64,000 bases of DNA from Niallia circulans NBRC 13626 (GTDB lineage: Bacteria; Bacillota; Bacilli; Bacillales; Cytobacillaceae), in assembly GCF_001591585.1 (NCBI RefSeq), contig NZ_BCVE01000006.1, positions 1 through 64,000 of the forward strand, read 5' to 3'. Of the stretch, positions 8,596 through 17,696 are shown in pieces. Within the stretch, counting starts at the first letter, position 1; every line of letters begins with the position of its first letter. Below the pieces are notes generated by a model. That model was not told where the DNA came from. It made no database searches and saw only the letters and a list, made by a program, of their open reading frames with translations. The position numbers and the translations under genes are program-made.

Positions 8596-9372
8596 CTATG
8601 TATAATCCTCGCTTGTTTCTCCTAAAAGATACTTACTACTTTTTAAATAAATACTTGCTTTTTTATAGGGTATTGTTGATAGTTCCGAGTTATCCTCTTC
8701 TATATTAATTTCCATTTCCTTAATACTTCTCCTTATGTATTCTTCTTCTAACTTCTTTTCTTCCTCGTGAACTAAGTTCGAATGTGGTGTGTGGGTAAGG
8801 TTTTCGAATGGCTCTGTTATGACAGCCTCACTCTCTTCCTCCACAGCTATTTTCACAGTCTGCCCTACCTCTACATCTCCTAAAACTAAAATTGGATTAA
8901 TAGCATTTTCTTTTGCAACAGTCCACTCTTTATTATGTATTTCAAAATGTAAATGAACGCCAGAAGACTGTCCTGTATTGCCCATTTCACCAATTACTTC
9001 ACCCTTTTTCACCAATTGCTTTTCCTTTACGAATCGTTTATTCAAATGAGCATAGACCGTTTCAAGATCATTTTTATGTTTAACAAAAACAACATTTCCA
9101 TAAGATTGGGAATAATAAGATCTGGTTACAATTCCTTCATCAACTGCATAAACGTCCTCTCCCAAATCGCCTGCAATATCTATTCCTTTATGTGTACCAT
9201 TTCTAGTATTAAAGGTATCCGTGATTATTCCTTCACTTGGCCATGTCCATGTTTTTGTTCGTTCCGCTAAGGAGAAAGACTGTGCTTGAGAATGCTTCCC
9301 TCCTAAAAACAATAAACTAATGAACAAAAGCATGATAGCAGCAATAAGTATTCTCCTAATATAGTCTCCCAT
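8596..9372 (-). CDS. Membrane-anchored M23 (LytM-type) metallopeptidase
   Basis: A 258-residue cell-wall hydrolase. An N-terminal signal or anchor helix (about residues 7-25) is followed by an M23 domain (about 45-165). Zinc ligands are visible: HKGID (first His and Asp, about 62-66) and HLHFE (about 141-145), with a catalytic His in VYAHL. It is therefore likely active, unlike SpoIIQ homologues that lost ligands. A charged C-terminal tail of about 90 residues has no recognised domain. The ATG at 9372 is chosen because TAGGAGG lies 8 bases upstream. In spore-formers such enzymes often act on the cortex or in engulfment, but nothing local fixes the role. Confidence 0.85.
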   Translation of the reverse strand: MGDYIRRILIAAIMLLFISLLFLGGKHSQAQSFSLAERTKTWTWPSEGIITDTFNTRNGTHKGIDIAGDLGEDVYAVDEGIVTRSYYSQSYGNVVFVKHKNDLETVYAHLNKRFVKEKQLVKKGEVIGEMGNTGQSSGVHLHFEIHNKEWTVAKENAINPILVLGDVEVGQTVKIAVEEESEAVITEPFENLTHTPHSNLVHEEEKKLEEEYIRRSIKEMEINIEEDNSELSTIPYKKASIYLKSSKYLLGETSEDYT

Positions 9373-10126
9373 TTGGTATCCTCCTATTCTGTCCGTGTTC
9401 AACAGCCTATTTATGACCGTTTTCAGTTGAATACTACCTATTCTCTTTTGGTTGTAAAGTATTGTATCAATGGTTTATAAAGAACTCTTCAAGAAGAGAA
9501 GGTTTCTTTAAAAAAGTACTTAACGCGCTATCCTATTCACTTATCTGCATTCTATGTAAGTTTTAACCGCCTGCAAAGATAGAAAAATTACTTGCAGGCA
9601 AGTTTCTATCTGTCCCTATCCAATCTTCTCTTTCAACTTATGAGTACATGTTAATGGTTAGAACTATAGAATGCATAGAGAAAAATGCATATCTATTTTT
9701 TATGTATGTGCCAATAGCTGATTTTAATTGGAAAAGAGACACGATATATTGTCTACATTCTTTCTGATTTTATTCTAAGGTAATAAAAAACTTCCATAAA
9801 AAAGGAATTTTACGATGAAGTCTAAGGAGGAGATTAACGTAAAAAAGAACAAAGCCATTAGCAGACCGCATATTGGATTTTCGATATTTTCTTTTTTATG
9901 TATAGATGACTATGGATATTCATACATAATTAATCAAAAAAAGATGCCTTCTTTCTGTAATTCTTATTGGAAACTAATTTGTAAATTTATGTTAAAACAA
10001 AATAGATGATAAGGAATTGTCCTTAACTATACTAACAAAAAGGAAAAAATTGTCTTTTAGGGAGTTAGGCATAAAAATAGTCAATTAATACTAGTAGTAA
10101 CAAAGCTATTTAAAGGAGAGTTCTGT
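9373..10126. other. Long intergenic region
   Basis: About 750 bases hold no supported gene. A 64-codon plus-strand frame at 9815-10009 has a weak AAGGA upstream, but its product resembles nothing I know. The region also contains the overlapping stems at 9569-9611. Composition is very AT rich. Confidence 0.4.
9569..9611. other. Overlapping (interleaved) inverted repeats, possible bistable RNA or DNA element
   Basis: GCCTGCAA (9569-9576) pairs with TTGCAGGC (9592-9599), and AGATAGAAA (9577-9585) pairs with TTTCTATCT (9603-9611). The arms interleave as a, b, a', b', so the two hairpins exclude each other or form a strained pseudoknot. Both stems are perfect (8 and 9 bp). No gene is nearby that it obviously controls. 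Confidence 0.4.
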
Positions 10127-10356
10127 GTGAAAAAGAATATACAAAGGAGAAGTGGAAGCTTAACAGTTGTGAGTGTGACCGCTGGAGGAGTAGCGGGATG
10201 GGTAGTTAATACTAATTTAAGTATTATTAGCGATACTGACATGACTCATTTATATGGAATATCCATTTTTCAGGAGTTATTGTCGGTCTATTGTGGGATA
10301 TAGCTGATAAGTTAAATAAAGATTATGCATCTCTATTTATATATCAGTTATCTTAA
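10127..10356 (+). pseudogene. Small probable membrane protein gene, frameshifted
   Basis: AAAGGAG (10113-10119) precedes a GTG that opens a frame reading (M)KKNIQRRSGSLTVVSVTAGGVAGW and on to HLYGISIF, ending after 58 codons at 10303. From 10270 another frame continues in the same style, SGVIVGLLWDIADKLNKDYA, and ends at 10356. One extra T in the run at 10266-10270 would join them into a protein of about 76 residues. I do not recognise the family. It is either a recent single-base loss, a sequencing error, or a slippery-site gene. Confidence 0.45.
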
Positions 10357-10673
10357 ATTTCAATCATTTACTATTATAATTTTGTAGAGTGAAATGACAA
10401 AGCGGATCGGAGCTCGCCCAATGGAAAGCGAAGTATATTCAGTCTGCAGGTGATGAAAAAAAGCATTCTTTCTTAAATGAATAAAACCCAGAACAATTAT
10501 ACGAATTTTTTAGGATATACGTATAATTGTTCGGAGTTATATTTGTTGAAATACTTATGTCCCAACCCATCTTAATATGTTTTTTCTCTATATAAAGTGC
10601 TAAAGCACGTAAAATGAACTATTGTAATATTATCTCTAATATAACTTCACTAATACAAAAAAATTCTCTTTTA
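10357..10673. other. Intergenic region with repeat core and 13-bp hairpin
   Basis: Contains TATTCAGTCTGCAGGTGAT (10436-10454), matching the minus-strand core at 1404-1429, preceded by GGAAAGCGAA as in the larger GC-rich repeats. Also contains a perfect 13-bp stem, GAACAATTATACG (10491-10503) with CGTATAATTGTTC (10520-10532), that could terminate transcription from the left. No gene seen. Confidence 0.45.
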
Positions 10674-11858
10674 TTATTGCTCAATATCAACTTTATTGGC
10701 GGCAACCGGAACATCTAATTCTTTCGTTAGCTCAAATCCACCTACTTCTTTAACATTGGTATTCTCAAACTTTACTGTAGAATATTTAAAATCTTTTGCT
10801 GTTAATAAAATGGACTCAATTGCATGTAATGTTTTTTGATCTTCTTCCATTTTACTTTCATTAGATAAATGAACAACTAATTCTCCCTTGCTCTCGTCTT
10901 TTGAAACCTTATCAATATCAATAGTATCAGGGATGGAAGCTGACAAACCATGTGTGTCTATATTATTTTCCATGGCATCAAAAGCATTTTCAATCGTATC
11001 ATATGGCTTTTCCCAAGGCACATATAATGGTTGATCATCTTGTTCATCATTCTCTAAAAGAAAATATGCTCTATTCTCTAACGGTTTATACTCAATACTT
11101 GTTTCTTCGCGATTTCCTAGTACTGCTCCTAGTTTACCGTCTGTATAAAACTCCATTTTCTTGGCGCCAATGGTTTGTAGTTGCTGCTGAACCATTGTAT
11201 TAAAAAAGTCTTCGGAATGAGAACCAAAATTTGAAATTCCCTGTTTCACATTTACTTCGATGTAATCATCTTTTAAATCATATGCAAACATCTCTGGACT
11301 AATTGGGAAATAGCTGCTTAACTGTTTGTTGACGCCGATTACTTTCTTCACGTTTTCCACATACAAATCAAATCTAGACAGCTTATTTGGATTTTCCACT
11401 AAAATGCTGACAGGAACAATGACTTGGACATTTTTATCTGGTATTGGGTACGTTAATAATTCTTGCTTTCCTACCTCATTCTCGTAAATAGCCGATGGGA
11501 TGAGTGAAGTAGTGAGCCTTTCTCCTTGTTCATCTGTCATGTCATAATTTTCACTTTCAGCGGTTTCAGCTATATCATAGCTTTTATTTTTCATTTCAGC
11601 AGAATTATCAGCCATCTTGCTTTCACGCTTAAAAGAGTCCTCTCTATTACTATCAAAGAAGCTTTGACTAATAATGAACAGGAGCATAAGCGTACATACG
11701 GTCGCCAGTACGGGCATTATTCTTCGCGATTTCCGTTCGCTCTTCTTTTTCATTTGGATTGTACGATAGATAAATTCTGGACTTCTCTCATCTTTTATAT
11801 ATGGCATCTGTTTAAGCACCAGTTTTATTTTGTCATCATTCCACTTTTGTTTCGGCAT
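10674..11858 (-). CDS. rsiX: Anti-sigma-X factor RsiX
   Basis: A 394-residue bitopic membrane protein. It has a basic cytoplasmic N-terminus (about 1-50, which should bind SigX), one membrane helix at about 52-72 (MPVLATVCTLMLLFIISQ), and a large extracytoplasmic domain rich in charged residues. It lies directly after sigX and overlaps it by 23 bases, with GAAAGGAGG just before the ATG at 11858, so synthesis is coupled. Position after resD-resE-sigX matches B. subtilis rsiX. The start at 11879 was rejected because it has no ribosome binding site. It should hold SigX at the membrane until an envelope signal releases it. Confidence 0.88.
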   Translation of the reverse strand: MPKQKWNDDKIKLVLKQMPYIKDERSPEFIYRTIQMKKKSERKSRRIMPVLATVCTLMLLFIISQSFFDSNREDSFKRESKMADNSAEMKNKSYDIAETAESENYDMTDEQGERLTTSLIPSAIYENEVGKQELLTYPIPDKNVQVIVPVSILVENPNKLSRFDLYVENVKKVIGVNKQLSSYFPISPEMFAYDLKDDYIEVNVKQGISNFGSHSEDFFNTMVQQQLQTIGAKKMEFYTDGKLGAVLGNREETSIEYKPLENRAYFLLENDEQDDQPLYVPWEKPYDTIENAFDAMENNIDTHGLSASIPDTIDIDKVSKDESKGELVVHLSNESKMEEDQKTLHAIESILLTAKDFKYSTVKFENTNVKEVGGFELTKELDVPVAANKVDIEQ

Positions 11859-12381
11859 AAGAATCCTCCTTTCCATCATACTCTTCTAAAAAGTTGCGCA
11901 GTGCTTTTAAGGCACGGTGCTGGGTTGTTTTCACCTTGCTTTCTGTCCATCCTAGTGCTTTGGCTGTTTCCGCAATAGATAATTCTTGAATATACCGAAA
12001 CACAATAACCATTCGTTGGTCTACTGTACAATATTGTAAGGCATGATAAACACCTTTTACTTCTTCTGCTTGCAAGGTGATTTCTTCTGGCAGAAATCCT
12101 TCTGCTTTTACTTGCTGTTTCGACCAGTCGAATTTATCCATAATACGGTCTTTCCAATTTTTTTGTTTGCGAAAGTGGTCAATTGCGACATTTCTTGCAA
12201 TACTAAATAACCAGGTTTTCTCAGAGCTTTTCCCCTCAAAGCGATGATAAGATTTAAGTACACGAATATAGACCTCTTGCATTAAATCTTCGGCCGTTTC
12301 TTTATGGTTTACCATATAAAATAAAAATTGAAAAACGTCATGATGATACTTATTATAGATTTCATCAAAAACGGAGTTCAT
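11836..12381 (-). CDS. sigX: ECF RNA polymerase sigma factor SigX
   Basis: An ECF sigma factor of 181 residues. Region 2 (about 5-75) contains ETAEDLMQEVYIRVLKSYHRF and WLFSIARNVAIDHFRKQ. Region 4 (about 115-170) contains ELSIAETAKALGWTESKVKTTQHRALKALR. In B. subtilis SigX controls surface-charge and peptide-resistance genes, and the neighbours resE and rsiX fit that identity. GGGGAGGG precedes the ATG at 12381. A good ECF-type promoter lies about 30 bases upstream (12410-12436), consistent with autoregulation. Confidence 0.92.
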   Translation of the reverse strand: MNSVFDEIYNKYHHDVFQFLFYMVNHKETAEDLMQEVYIRVLKSYHRFEGKSSEKTWLFSIARNVAIDHFRKQKNWKDRIMDKFDWSKQQVKAEGFLPEEITLQAEEVKGVYHALQYCTVDQRMVIVFRYIQELSIAETAKALGWTESKVKTTQHRALKALRNFLEEYDGKEDSYAETKVE

Positions 12382-12409
12382 CTCATTCCCTCCCCCGTTC
12401 ACTATATTA

Positions 12410-12436
12410 GTCGTAAGTTTAACTTATTTAGTTTCA
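12410..12436 (-). promoter_or_regulatory. ECF-type autoregulatory promoter of sigX
   Basis: On the minus strand TGAAAC (12436-12431), a 17-base spacer and CGAC (12413-12410) match the -35 and -10 pattern of SigX/SigW-type promoters. It lies at the right distance from the sigX start. Confidence 0.7.
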
Positions 12437-12657
12437 CTACTTATATGTAATTATTCTAATTTCCTTTATCCCATTAGTACGTAAACACAAGAAAAGATGC
12501 CCTGAAAAGTTTGACCTCACAAGTTATATCTGTATGTAATAATTTCATACATACAAAATGGAAAAATAGCTTGCAGGGTCAAATACTTTTTTAGACACCC
12601 CATACGTTCTATTATGTTAAATTGTTTCTTGTGAATCAAGAAGAATCGCCACATTCT

Positions 12658-14430
12658 CTAATTTTCTTCTTTATTTCGAGGTAAAAAGATAAAAAATGTC
12701 GTTCCTCGACCATATTTACTATAAACAGATATATCTCCCCCATGGGAATCAATAATATTTTTGACAATAGCTAATCCCAAGCCTGTCCCAGCATTACCTC
12801 TTGTTCTAGCTTTATCTGCTTTATAAAAGCGCTCGAAGACATATGGTAAATCTTCCTCTGGAATTCCAGAACCGGTATCCTCTACTTCTAGATACACTCC
12901 ATAATCATCCGATCTGCCTCTTAAAAAAACTGTTCCACCACTTGGTGTATGGCGTATACTATTATCCATTATATTGGTTAGAACTTGTTCGATACGATCT
13001 GGATCAAGTTCGTACTCCCCAATATCCTCCGATATAGAGACAGTAAAGGTGATTTCTTTTTCTTTAGCGATGGCATTAAACTTTCTCGCTACCCGATTAA
13101 TATATGGGTATAGATCAATTGTTTCCTTCCTTAATTCAAGATAACCTGTTTCCATTCTGGCTAAATCTAAAAATTCATTGACTAAACGACCCATACGTAA
13201 TGATTCATCATAAATAATTCGAGCCATCTCTCTCTTTTCTTCCTCTGACTCAGCAATATTATCGACAATCGCTTCACTGTATCCTTGTAACATACTTATA
13301 GGTGTTCTTAATTCGTGAGAAATATTGGCTATAAAATCGATCCGTAGCTTGTCTAATTTACGTTCCTCTGTCATGTCGCGAATGACGACAATCGCTCCTC
13401 TAATATCCTTCTTATCATATAAAGGGCTGACAATCATTACCCAGTTTCTTCCCTGTAAAGTGATTTCATCTATTTGTTCATTACCAGTATGAACAGCAAG
13501 CTGGAACAATTTACGTAATTCTTCTGGGATTTGTGCTTGCATATCACTTAATTCGCCTTTTTCATAATACCAATGCTGCAAAAATTTCTCAGCAGGAGGA
13601 TTCGTAAGCAATAAACTACCATTTCGATTAAGGGTTAGCACTCCGTCTGCCATTCCACTTAGTATATTATCTAACTGCTCCTTTTCTTGACTTAAGGCGT
13701 TCATATTAAAATTTAACCTTTTCGCCATTTCATTAAATGCGATGGAAAGTTCGCCAATTTCATCCTGTGCCATAATGGGAACCTTAGCTGCAAAATTACC
13801 TTGGGCAACTTCAAATGCAGCTTCTCTCATCTTCCTTAACGGAGCAGTAATCCTTGTTAGTAGGAAAAAAGCAAAAATCGTTGTTAGAATAATCGCAATA
13901 ACAGCTGCTAACACAATAAATTTGGCGGTAGATTGTTTAGATTCATTCATCGATTGTAAGGACTGATAAATAAAAACAGCTCCATCCTCTCCATTCACAT
14001 GGAGAGGGGATCCGACAATCGCTACTTGTTCAGGTGTATTGTCTTTATTGTTTAATTCTGTCCTTACAACTGCTGTCTTATTGCTTGTCATCACCTTGTT
14101 TAAGTCTTCATTGCCCTGTATGAAAGAATAAGAAAGTTCTTGCAAGCCACTCTCTGGATAATAATACACTTGATCTGGAGAGGAAACGATGACAGCTCCT
14201 GTTGAATGATCAAGTAGTTCTCCTACAATTTCCAAACCTATTTGATTATTATGCTCTTTCATTATTTCCGATATTTTTGTGGCGGTATTTGTTAATTCTG
14301 TTTCCGTCTGCTCGGTATAATACTGCTCAAAATACTCAAGAAGCATAATTGTTAGAATCGTTAATACAACGGAGACCAACAATAAAAAAGTAATCCAAAG
14401 CTTAAATACTACACTCCGCCAAAACTTCAT
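12658..14430 (-). CDS. resE: Sensor histidine kinase ResE
   Basis: A membrane sensor kinase of 590 residues, partner of ResD. It has two membrane helices (about 8-30 and 168-190) enclosing an extracytoplasmic sensor region, then HAMP (about 190-245), a PAS domain (about 250-350), the dimerisation/phosphoacceptor domain with ISHELRTP (His near residue 370), and an ATPase domain with DNSIRHTP, DTGSGIPEED and GTGLGLAIVKN. In B. subtilis ResDE controls genes for respiration and nitrate/nitrite use under low oxygen. It overlaps resD by four bases and is thus co-translated. Confidence 0.93.
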   Translation of the reverse strand: MKFWRSVVFKLWITFLLLVSVVLTILTIMLLEYFEQYYTEQTETELTNTATKISEIMKEHNNQIGLEIVGELLDHSTGAVIVSSPDQVYYYPESGLQELSYSFIQGNEDLNKVMTSNKTAVVRTELNNKDNTPEQVAIVGSPLHVNGEDGAVFIYQSLQSMNESKQSTAKFIVLAAVIAIILTTIFAFFLLTRITAPLRKMREAAFEVAQGNFAAKVPIMAQDEIGELSIAFNEMAKRLNFNMNALSQEKEQLDNILSGMADGVLTLNRNGSLLLTNPPAEKFLQHWYYEKGELSDMQAQIPEELRKLFQLAVHTGNEQIDEITLQGRNWVMIVSPLYDKKDIRGAIVVIRDMTEERKLDKLRIDFIANISHELRTPISMLQGYSEAIVDNIAESEEEKREMARIIYDESLRMGRLVNEFLDLARMETGYLELRKETIDLYPYINRVARKFNAIAKEKEITFTVSISEDIGEYELDPDRIEQVLTNIMDNSIRHTPSGGTVFLRGRSDDYGVYLEVEDTGSGIPEEDLPYVFERFYKADKARTRGNAGTGLGLAIVKNIIDSHGGDISVYSKYGRGTTFFIFLPRNKEEN

Positions 14431-15143
14431 CCATTGTTAACCTCAAACTTATATCCTACTCCCCAAACTGTTACAATCATGCTTGCTGCTTCTTCTGATA
14501 CACGGTTTAACTTTTCTCTTAATCGTTTAACATGTGTATCAACCGTTCTTAAATCACCGAAAAATTCATAATGCCATACTTCTTTTAAGAGTAATTCTCT
14601 ATCGAATACTTTATCTGGTGACTTAGCTAAGAAATATAGCAGTTCATATTCTTTTGGAGTTAAACTTACCTCTTTCCCACTAGCCAATACGCGGTGTGCA
14701 TCATGATCAATAGTCAATGCTGGAAAGATGATGACATCTTTTGAAGAACTATCGCTTTGCTCAAAAGTCGTTTTGGTAGAGCGGCGTAATAAAGCTTTTA
14801 CTCGCAGAACAACCTCTCTTGGACTAAATGGCTTTACGATATAGTCGTCTGTCCCGACTTCAAATCCTTGAACTCTATTTACTTCTTCTCCCTTGGCTGT
14901 AAGCATAATTACTGGAGTAGTCTTCTTTTCTCTTAGCTCCTTGCATACCTCCATACCATCTTTACCAGGCATCATTAGATCGAGTAAGATAACATCATAA
15001 TCTGTGTTTAATGCCTTAGAAAGAGCGCTCATTCCGTCTTCCGCTTCTTCCACAATAAACTCTTCTCTTTCTAAGTACATCTTTAGAAGACGTCTAATTC
15101 TTTCTTCGTCATCTACCACTAGGATTTTTATTTCTTTCTCCAT
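14427..15143 (-). CDS. resD: Response regulator ResD
   Basis: An OmpR-family response regulator of 238 residues. The receiver domain (about 5-118) has the acidic pair at residues 11-12, the phosphoacceptor Asp in LLDLMMPGKDG (about 56) and the Lys of YIVKPF. The winged-helix DNA-binding domain (about 140-233) contains LTPKEYELLYFLA and VDTHVKRLREKL. It forms an operon with resE. In B. subtilis this gene follows resABC; here the upstream neighbour on this strand is rluB, and resABC are absent. A good AGGAGG precedes the start. Confidence 0.94.
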   Translation of the reverse strand: MEKEIKILVVDDEERIRRLLKMYLEREEFIVEEAEDGMSALSKALNTDYDVILLDLMMPGKDGMEVCKELREKKTTPVIMLTAKGEEVNRVQGFEVGTDDYIVKPFSPREVVLRVKALLRRSTKTTFEQSDSSSKDVIIFPALTIDHDAHRVLASGKEVSLTPKEYELLYFLAKSPDKVFDRELLLKEVWHYEFFGDLRTVDTHVKRLREKLNRVSEEAASMIVTVWGVGYKFEVNNG

Positions 15144-15483
15144 CGTTCATACCCTCCTAACAAAAATACACGAAACGATTATCTTTTTTATTGTTTCGTT
15201 AGCTGCATGTATAAATAAATGCCATGTCTATTTGTAATAGCTATTTATCTTATCGTTTATTATTTATACTGCATTTCTCCAATAACATTGTAATTTATAT
15301 AAATGATTTATCTAATCTTCCACAATTATTATAGCATTATTATCATGTAGATATTGTTATCATCCATTGCAATATGTGAAACTTTTATGAACATTTTTGT
15401 GTAATTTCTGTCGTATTAAGTAGGTAAACATTGTTATGCAATACAAGGATATAGACGCTGGAGAATACGAAAATATATACAGT
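15144..15483. other. resD upstream region
   Basis: 340 AT-rich bases between rluB and resD. The resD promoter must lie here, but I cannot choose it with confidence. This is where resA, resB and resC are found in B. subtilis; I see no coding trace of them. Confidence 0.5.
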
Positions 15484-16212
15484 TTATCCTTTTTTCTTTT
15501 GCGCTTCTGCTCTTAGTAATTTCACTTCATGTGCAGTTAATTCACGAGCATCTCCAGGCTGCAAGCCATTTAAATTTAGGAATGAATATCTTTCCCTTTT
15601 TAATTTCATTACAGGTGTTCCAATCGCTTCAAACATTCTTCTGACTTGGCGGTTTCTTCCTTCGTGAATCTTCAGTTCGACAATACTTGTTCCTTTTTTC
15701 TTATCAACAGAGAGAATTTTCGCCTTGGCAGGGGCTGTTTTTCCATCCTCTAGCATAATCCCTCTTTCGAGTTGCTTTACTTTCTCACGAGCAGGGATGC
15801 CTTTGACTTTTGCAACATATACCTTCTCAATTTCTCCTTTTGGATGCATCATAAGGTTTGCAAATTCCCCGTCATTTGTTAAAAGAATGATACCTGAAGT
15901 ATCATAGTCTAATCGTCCTATAGGATAAATTCTTGCTTCAATCTCAGAAAAATAATCCGTTACAACTTTTCTTCCTTTATCATCATTGACACTAGAAATT
16001 ACCCCTCTTGGTTTATAAAGGATAAAATAAACTGGTTCTTCCCTCTCAACAGGAATTCCACTTACCTCAATTTTATCATTAGAACCTACTTTCACACCTA
16101 GTTCTTTCACTGTTTTCCCATTAACTTTTACTTTTCCGTCAAGAATTAATTCCTCTGCTTTTCTTCTTGATGCAATTCCAGCGTGTGCAATTACTTTTTG
16201 TAGTCTTTCCAT
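15484..16212 (-). CDS. rluB: 23S rRNA pseudouridine synthase RluB
   Basis: A 242-residue RsuA-family enzyme that converts a uridine of 23S rRNA helix 89 to pseudouridine. An N-terminal S4 RNA-binding domain (about 1-60, MERLQKVIAHAGIASRRKAEELI) is followed by the catalytic domain with GRLDYDTSGIILLTNDG (catalytic Asp near residue 102) and the late motif HEGRNRQVRRMFEAIG. It lies between spmAB and resD as in B. subtilis, where it is read with the spm genes. Confidence 0.95.
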   Translation of the reverse strand: MERLQKVIAHAGIASRRKAEELILDGKVKVNGKTVKELGVKVGSNDKIEVSGIPVEREEPVYFILYKPRGVISSVNDDKGRKVVTDYFSEIEARIYPIGRLDYDTSGIILLTNDGEFANLMMHPKGEIEKVYVAKVKGIPAREKVKQLERGIMLEDGKTAPAKAKILSVDKKKGTSIVELKIHEGRNRQVRRMFEAIGTPVMKLKRERYSFLNLNGLQPGDARELTAHEVKLLRAEAQKKKG

Positions 16213-16515
16213 CTAAATCACCTCATCCAATTTCTCAACAGTAAAAAATGATTGATCATATTACAAAATATTTTATAAGCGTTTATTTTTTATCCTATTA
16301 TGAAAATAGACTAATTTCAAAACCTTGATCGTTCTTTTTTTGCCATTCCTATGAATTATGACATAAATGGACGAAATTTCAAAGAAATCTTTAAAATTAG
16401 GGATCTACTCATTAAATAAGAATTTTTATATAGTTGGTTGTTATTTTTTCTCATTAACCTTAACAATCTTTTAGAACTCTCATAGAAAGAGAAAGAATCT
16501 GCCAAACAACAAAAA

Positions 16516-16562
16516 AATGCCTTAGGAAAAGTTCCAATACCCCAAACTTTCCCTAAGACATT
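16516..16562 (-). terminator. Terminator after spmB
   Basis: Arms at about 16516-16533 and 16545-16562 (AATGCCTTAGGAAAAGTT against AACTTTCCCTAAGACATT) pair with two mismatches. On the minus strand a T run follows (16511-16517). It ends the dacB-spmA-spmB transcript and separates it from rluB. Confidence 0.8.
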
Positions 16563-16568
16563 TTATGA

Positions 16569-17105
16569 TTATTTACCAAACATTAAAGTTACAACTAAAA
16601 TAGCAGCAATAAATCCAATAAGATCCGCTAGTAATCCAACTTTCAAGGCATCCCCCATTTTCTTTATCCCTACTGCCCCAAAATAAACGGTCAATACATA
16701 AAGAGTGGTATCGGTGCTTCCTTGTATGACAGATGCAAGCCTGCCGATAAAGGAATCTGGACCATATGTTGCGATTAAATCACTTGTCATTCCCAATGCT
16801 GCATTTCCTGATATTGGTCTTATAATTGCTAATGGTGCTACTTCGGAGGGAACGCCGATAAAGTCTAATACAGGCTTAAGAAAACTCATAAAAAATTCTA
16901 ATGCCCCAGATGCGCGAAAAATGGAGATAGAAACAAGCATTCCAACTAAATAGGGAATGATGGAGAACGCAATTTGTATTCCTTCTTTTCCACCTTCAAC
17001 AAAGCTTTCATATGTTGGAACCTTTTTAAATGTTCCATACAGTAAAATAAACCCGATGAGGGAAGGAATCATCCACAATGAAATTAAAGATACTATCTCC
17101 ATCAC
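16569..17105 (-). CDS. spmB: Spore maturation protein SpmB
   Basis: A 178-residue membrane protein of the nucleoside-recognition (Gate) family with about four to five helices. Typical motifs are PYLVGMLVSISIFRASGAL (about residues 50-68) and IRPISGNAALGM. With SpmA it is needed to dehydrate the spore core, and it is made in the sporangium with DacB. AAAAGGG lies before both a GTG (17105) and an ATG (17102); the ATG may be the true start. Only three bases separate it from spmA. Confidence 0.93.
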   Translation of the reverse strand: MMEIVSLISLWMIPSLIGFILLYGTFKKVPTYESFVEGGKEGIQIAFSIIPYLVGMLVSISIFRASGALEFFMSFLKPVLDFIGVPSEVAPLAIIRPISGNAALGMTSDLIATYGPDSFIGRLASVIQGSTDTTLYVLTVYFGAVGIKKMGDALKVGLLADLIGFIAAILVVTLMFGK

Positions 17106-17108
17106 TCA

Positions 17109-17696
17109 TCACCCTTTTCTCATTCTCTTATGGTAAAAATAGCGATCAATTAAAATCCCGCCTATACAGGAGAAAATGGTTGCAATAATAGTTGGGCCTA
17201 CTATATCTGTCGGAGAAGCAGAATGGTAATTCATTCTGATAGCAATAACCGTTGTCGGAATTAAAGTAATACATGACGTATTTAAGGCAAGAAAAGTAAT
17301 CATACTGTTACTTGCTGAATTCTTGCCCCCATTCAATCTTTTCAATTCTTCCATTGCTTTAATCCCTAGAGGTGTTGCAGCATTACCTAACCCAAATATA
17401 TTAGCAATCATATTCGATAATATATACCCCATTGCTGGGTGGTTTTTTGGAACCTCGGGAAAAAGCTTTGCTACTATTGGTCTAAATAGATTTGTAAGCT
17501 TTTGAAGTAACCCAGCCTGTTCTGCTATTTTCATCATCCCCAGCCAAAAAACCAAAACACTTATAAGCCCAATACATATTGTTACCGCTTCTTTTGCTCC
17601 AGAAAAAATCGCTTTATTTACTTCATCCATCGTTCCATTAACTGCTGCAAAAACAATTCCTATAATAGCTAGCGCTGCCCAAATATAATTAACCAT
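17109..17696 (-). CDS. spmA: Spore maturation protein SpmA
   Basis: A 195-residue Gate-domain membrane protein, partner of SpmB in spore core dehydration. It begins [14 protein letters not shown], the standard SpmA beginning, which decides for the ATG at 17696 over the TTG at 17705. Characteristic segments are [21 protein letters not shown] and [20 protein letters not shown] (around residue 105). The coding region overlaps the end of dacB by 8 bases, so dacB-spmA-spmB is one translationally coupled operon. Confidence 0.94.
   Translation of the reverse strand: MVNYIWAALAIIGIVFAAVNGTMDEVNKAIFSGAKEAVTICIGLISVLVFWLGMMKIAEQAGLLQKLTNLFRPIVAKLFPEVPKNHPAMGYILSNMIANIFGLGNAATPLGIKAMEELKRLNGGKNSASNSMITFLALNTSCITLIPTTVIAIRMNYHSASPTDIVGPTIIATIFSCIGGILIDRYFYHKRMRKG

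Noticed and set aside
9569-9611. Classical H-type pseudoknot
   Set aside because: Loop 1 would have zero bases while crossing a 9-bp stem, which is not feasible with both stems full; alternative hairpins are more likely.
9815-10009. A 64-codon plus-strand frame
   Set aside because: Weak ribosome binding site, no recognisable family and AT-driven composition. It could be a fragment, so it is only noted under the intergenic region.
12480-12600. Imperfect repeats between sigX and resE
   Set aside because: Pairing is short and interrupted (TTTGACC/GGTCAAA plus an inner GTATG/CATAC), with no convincing T run; not strong enough to call a terminator.
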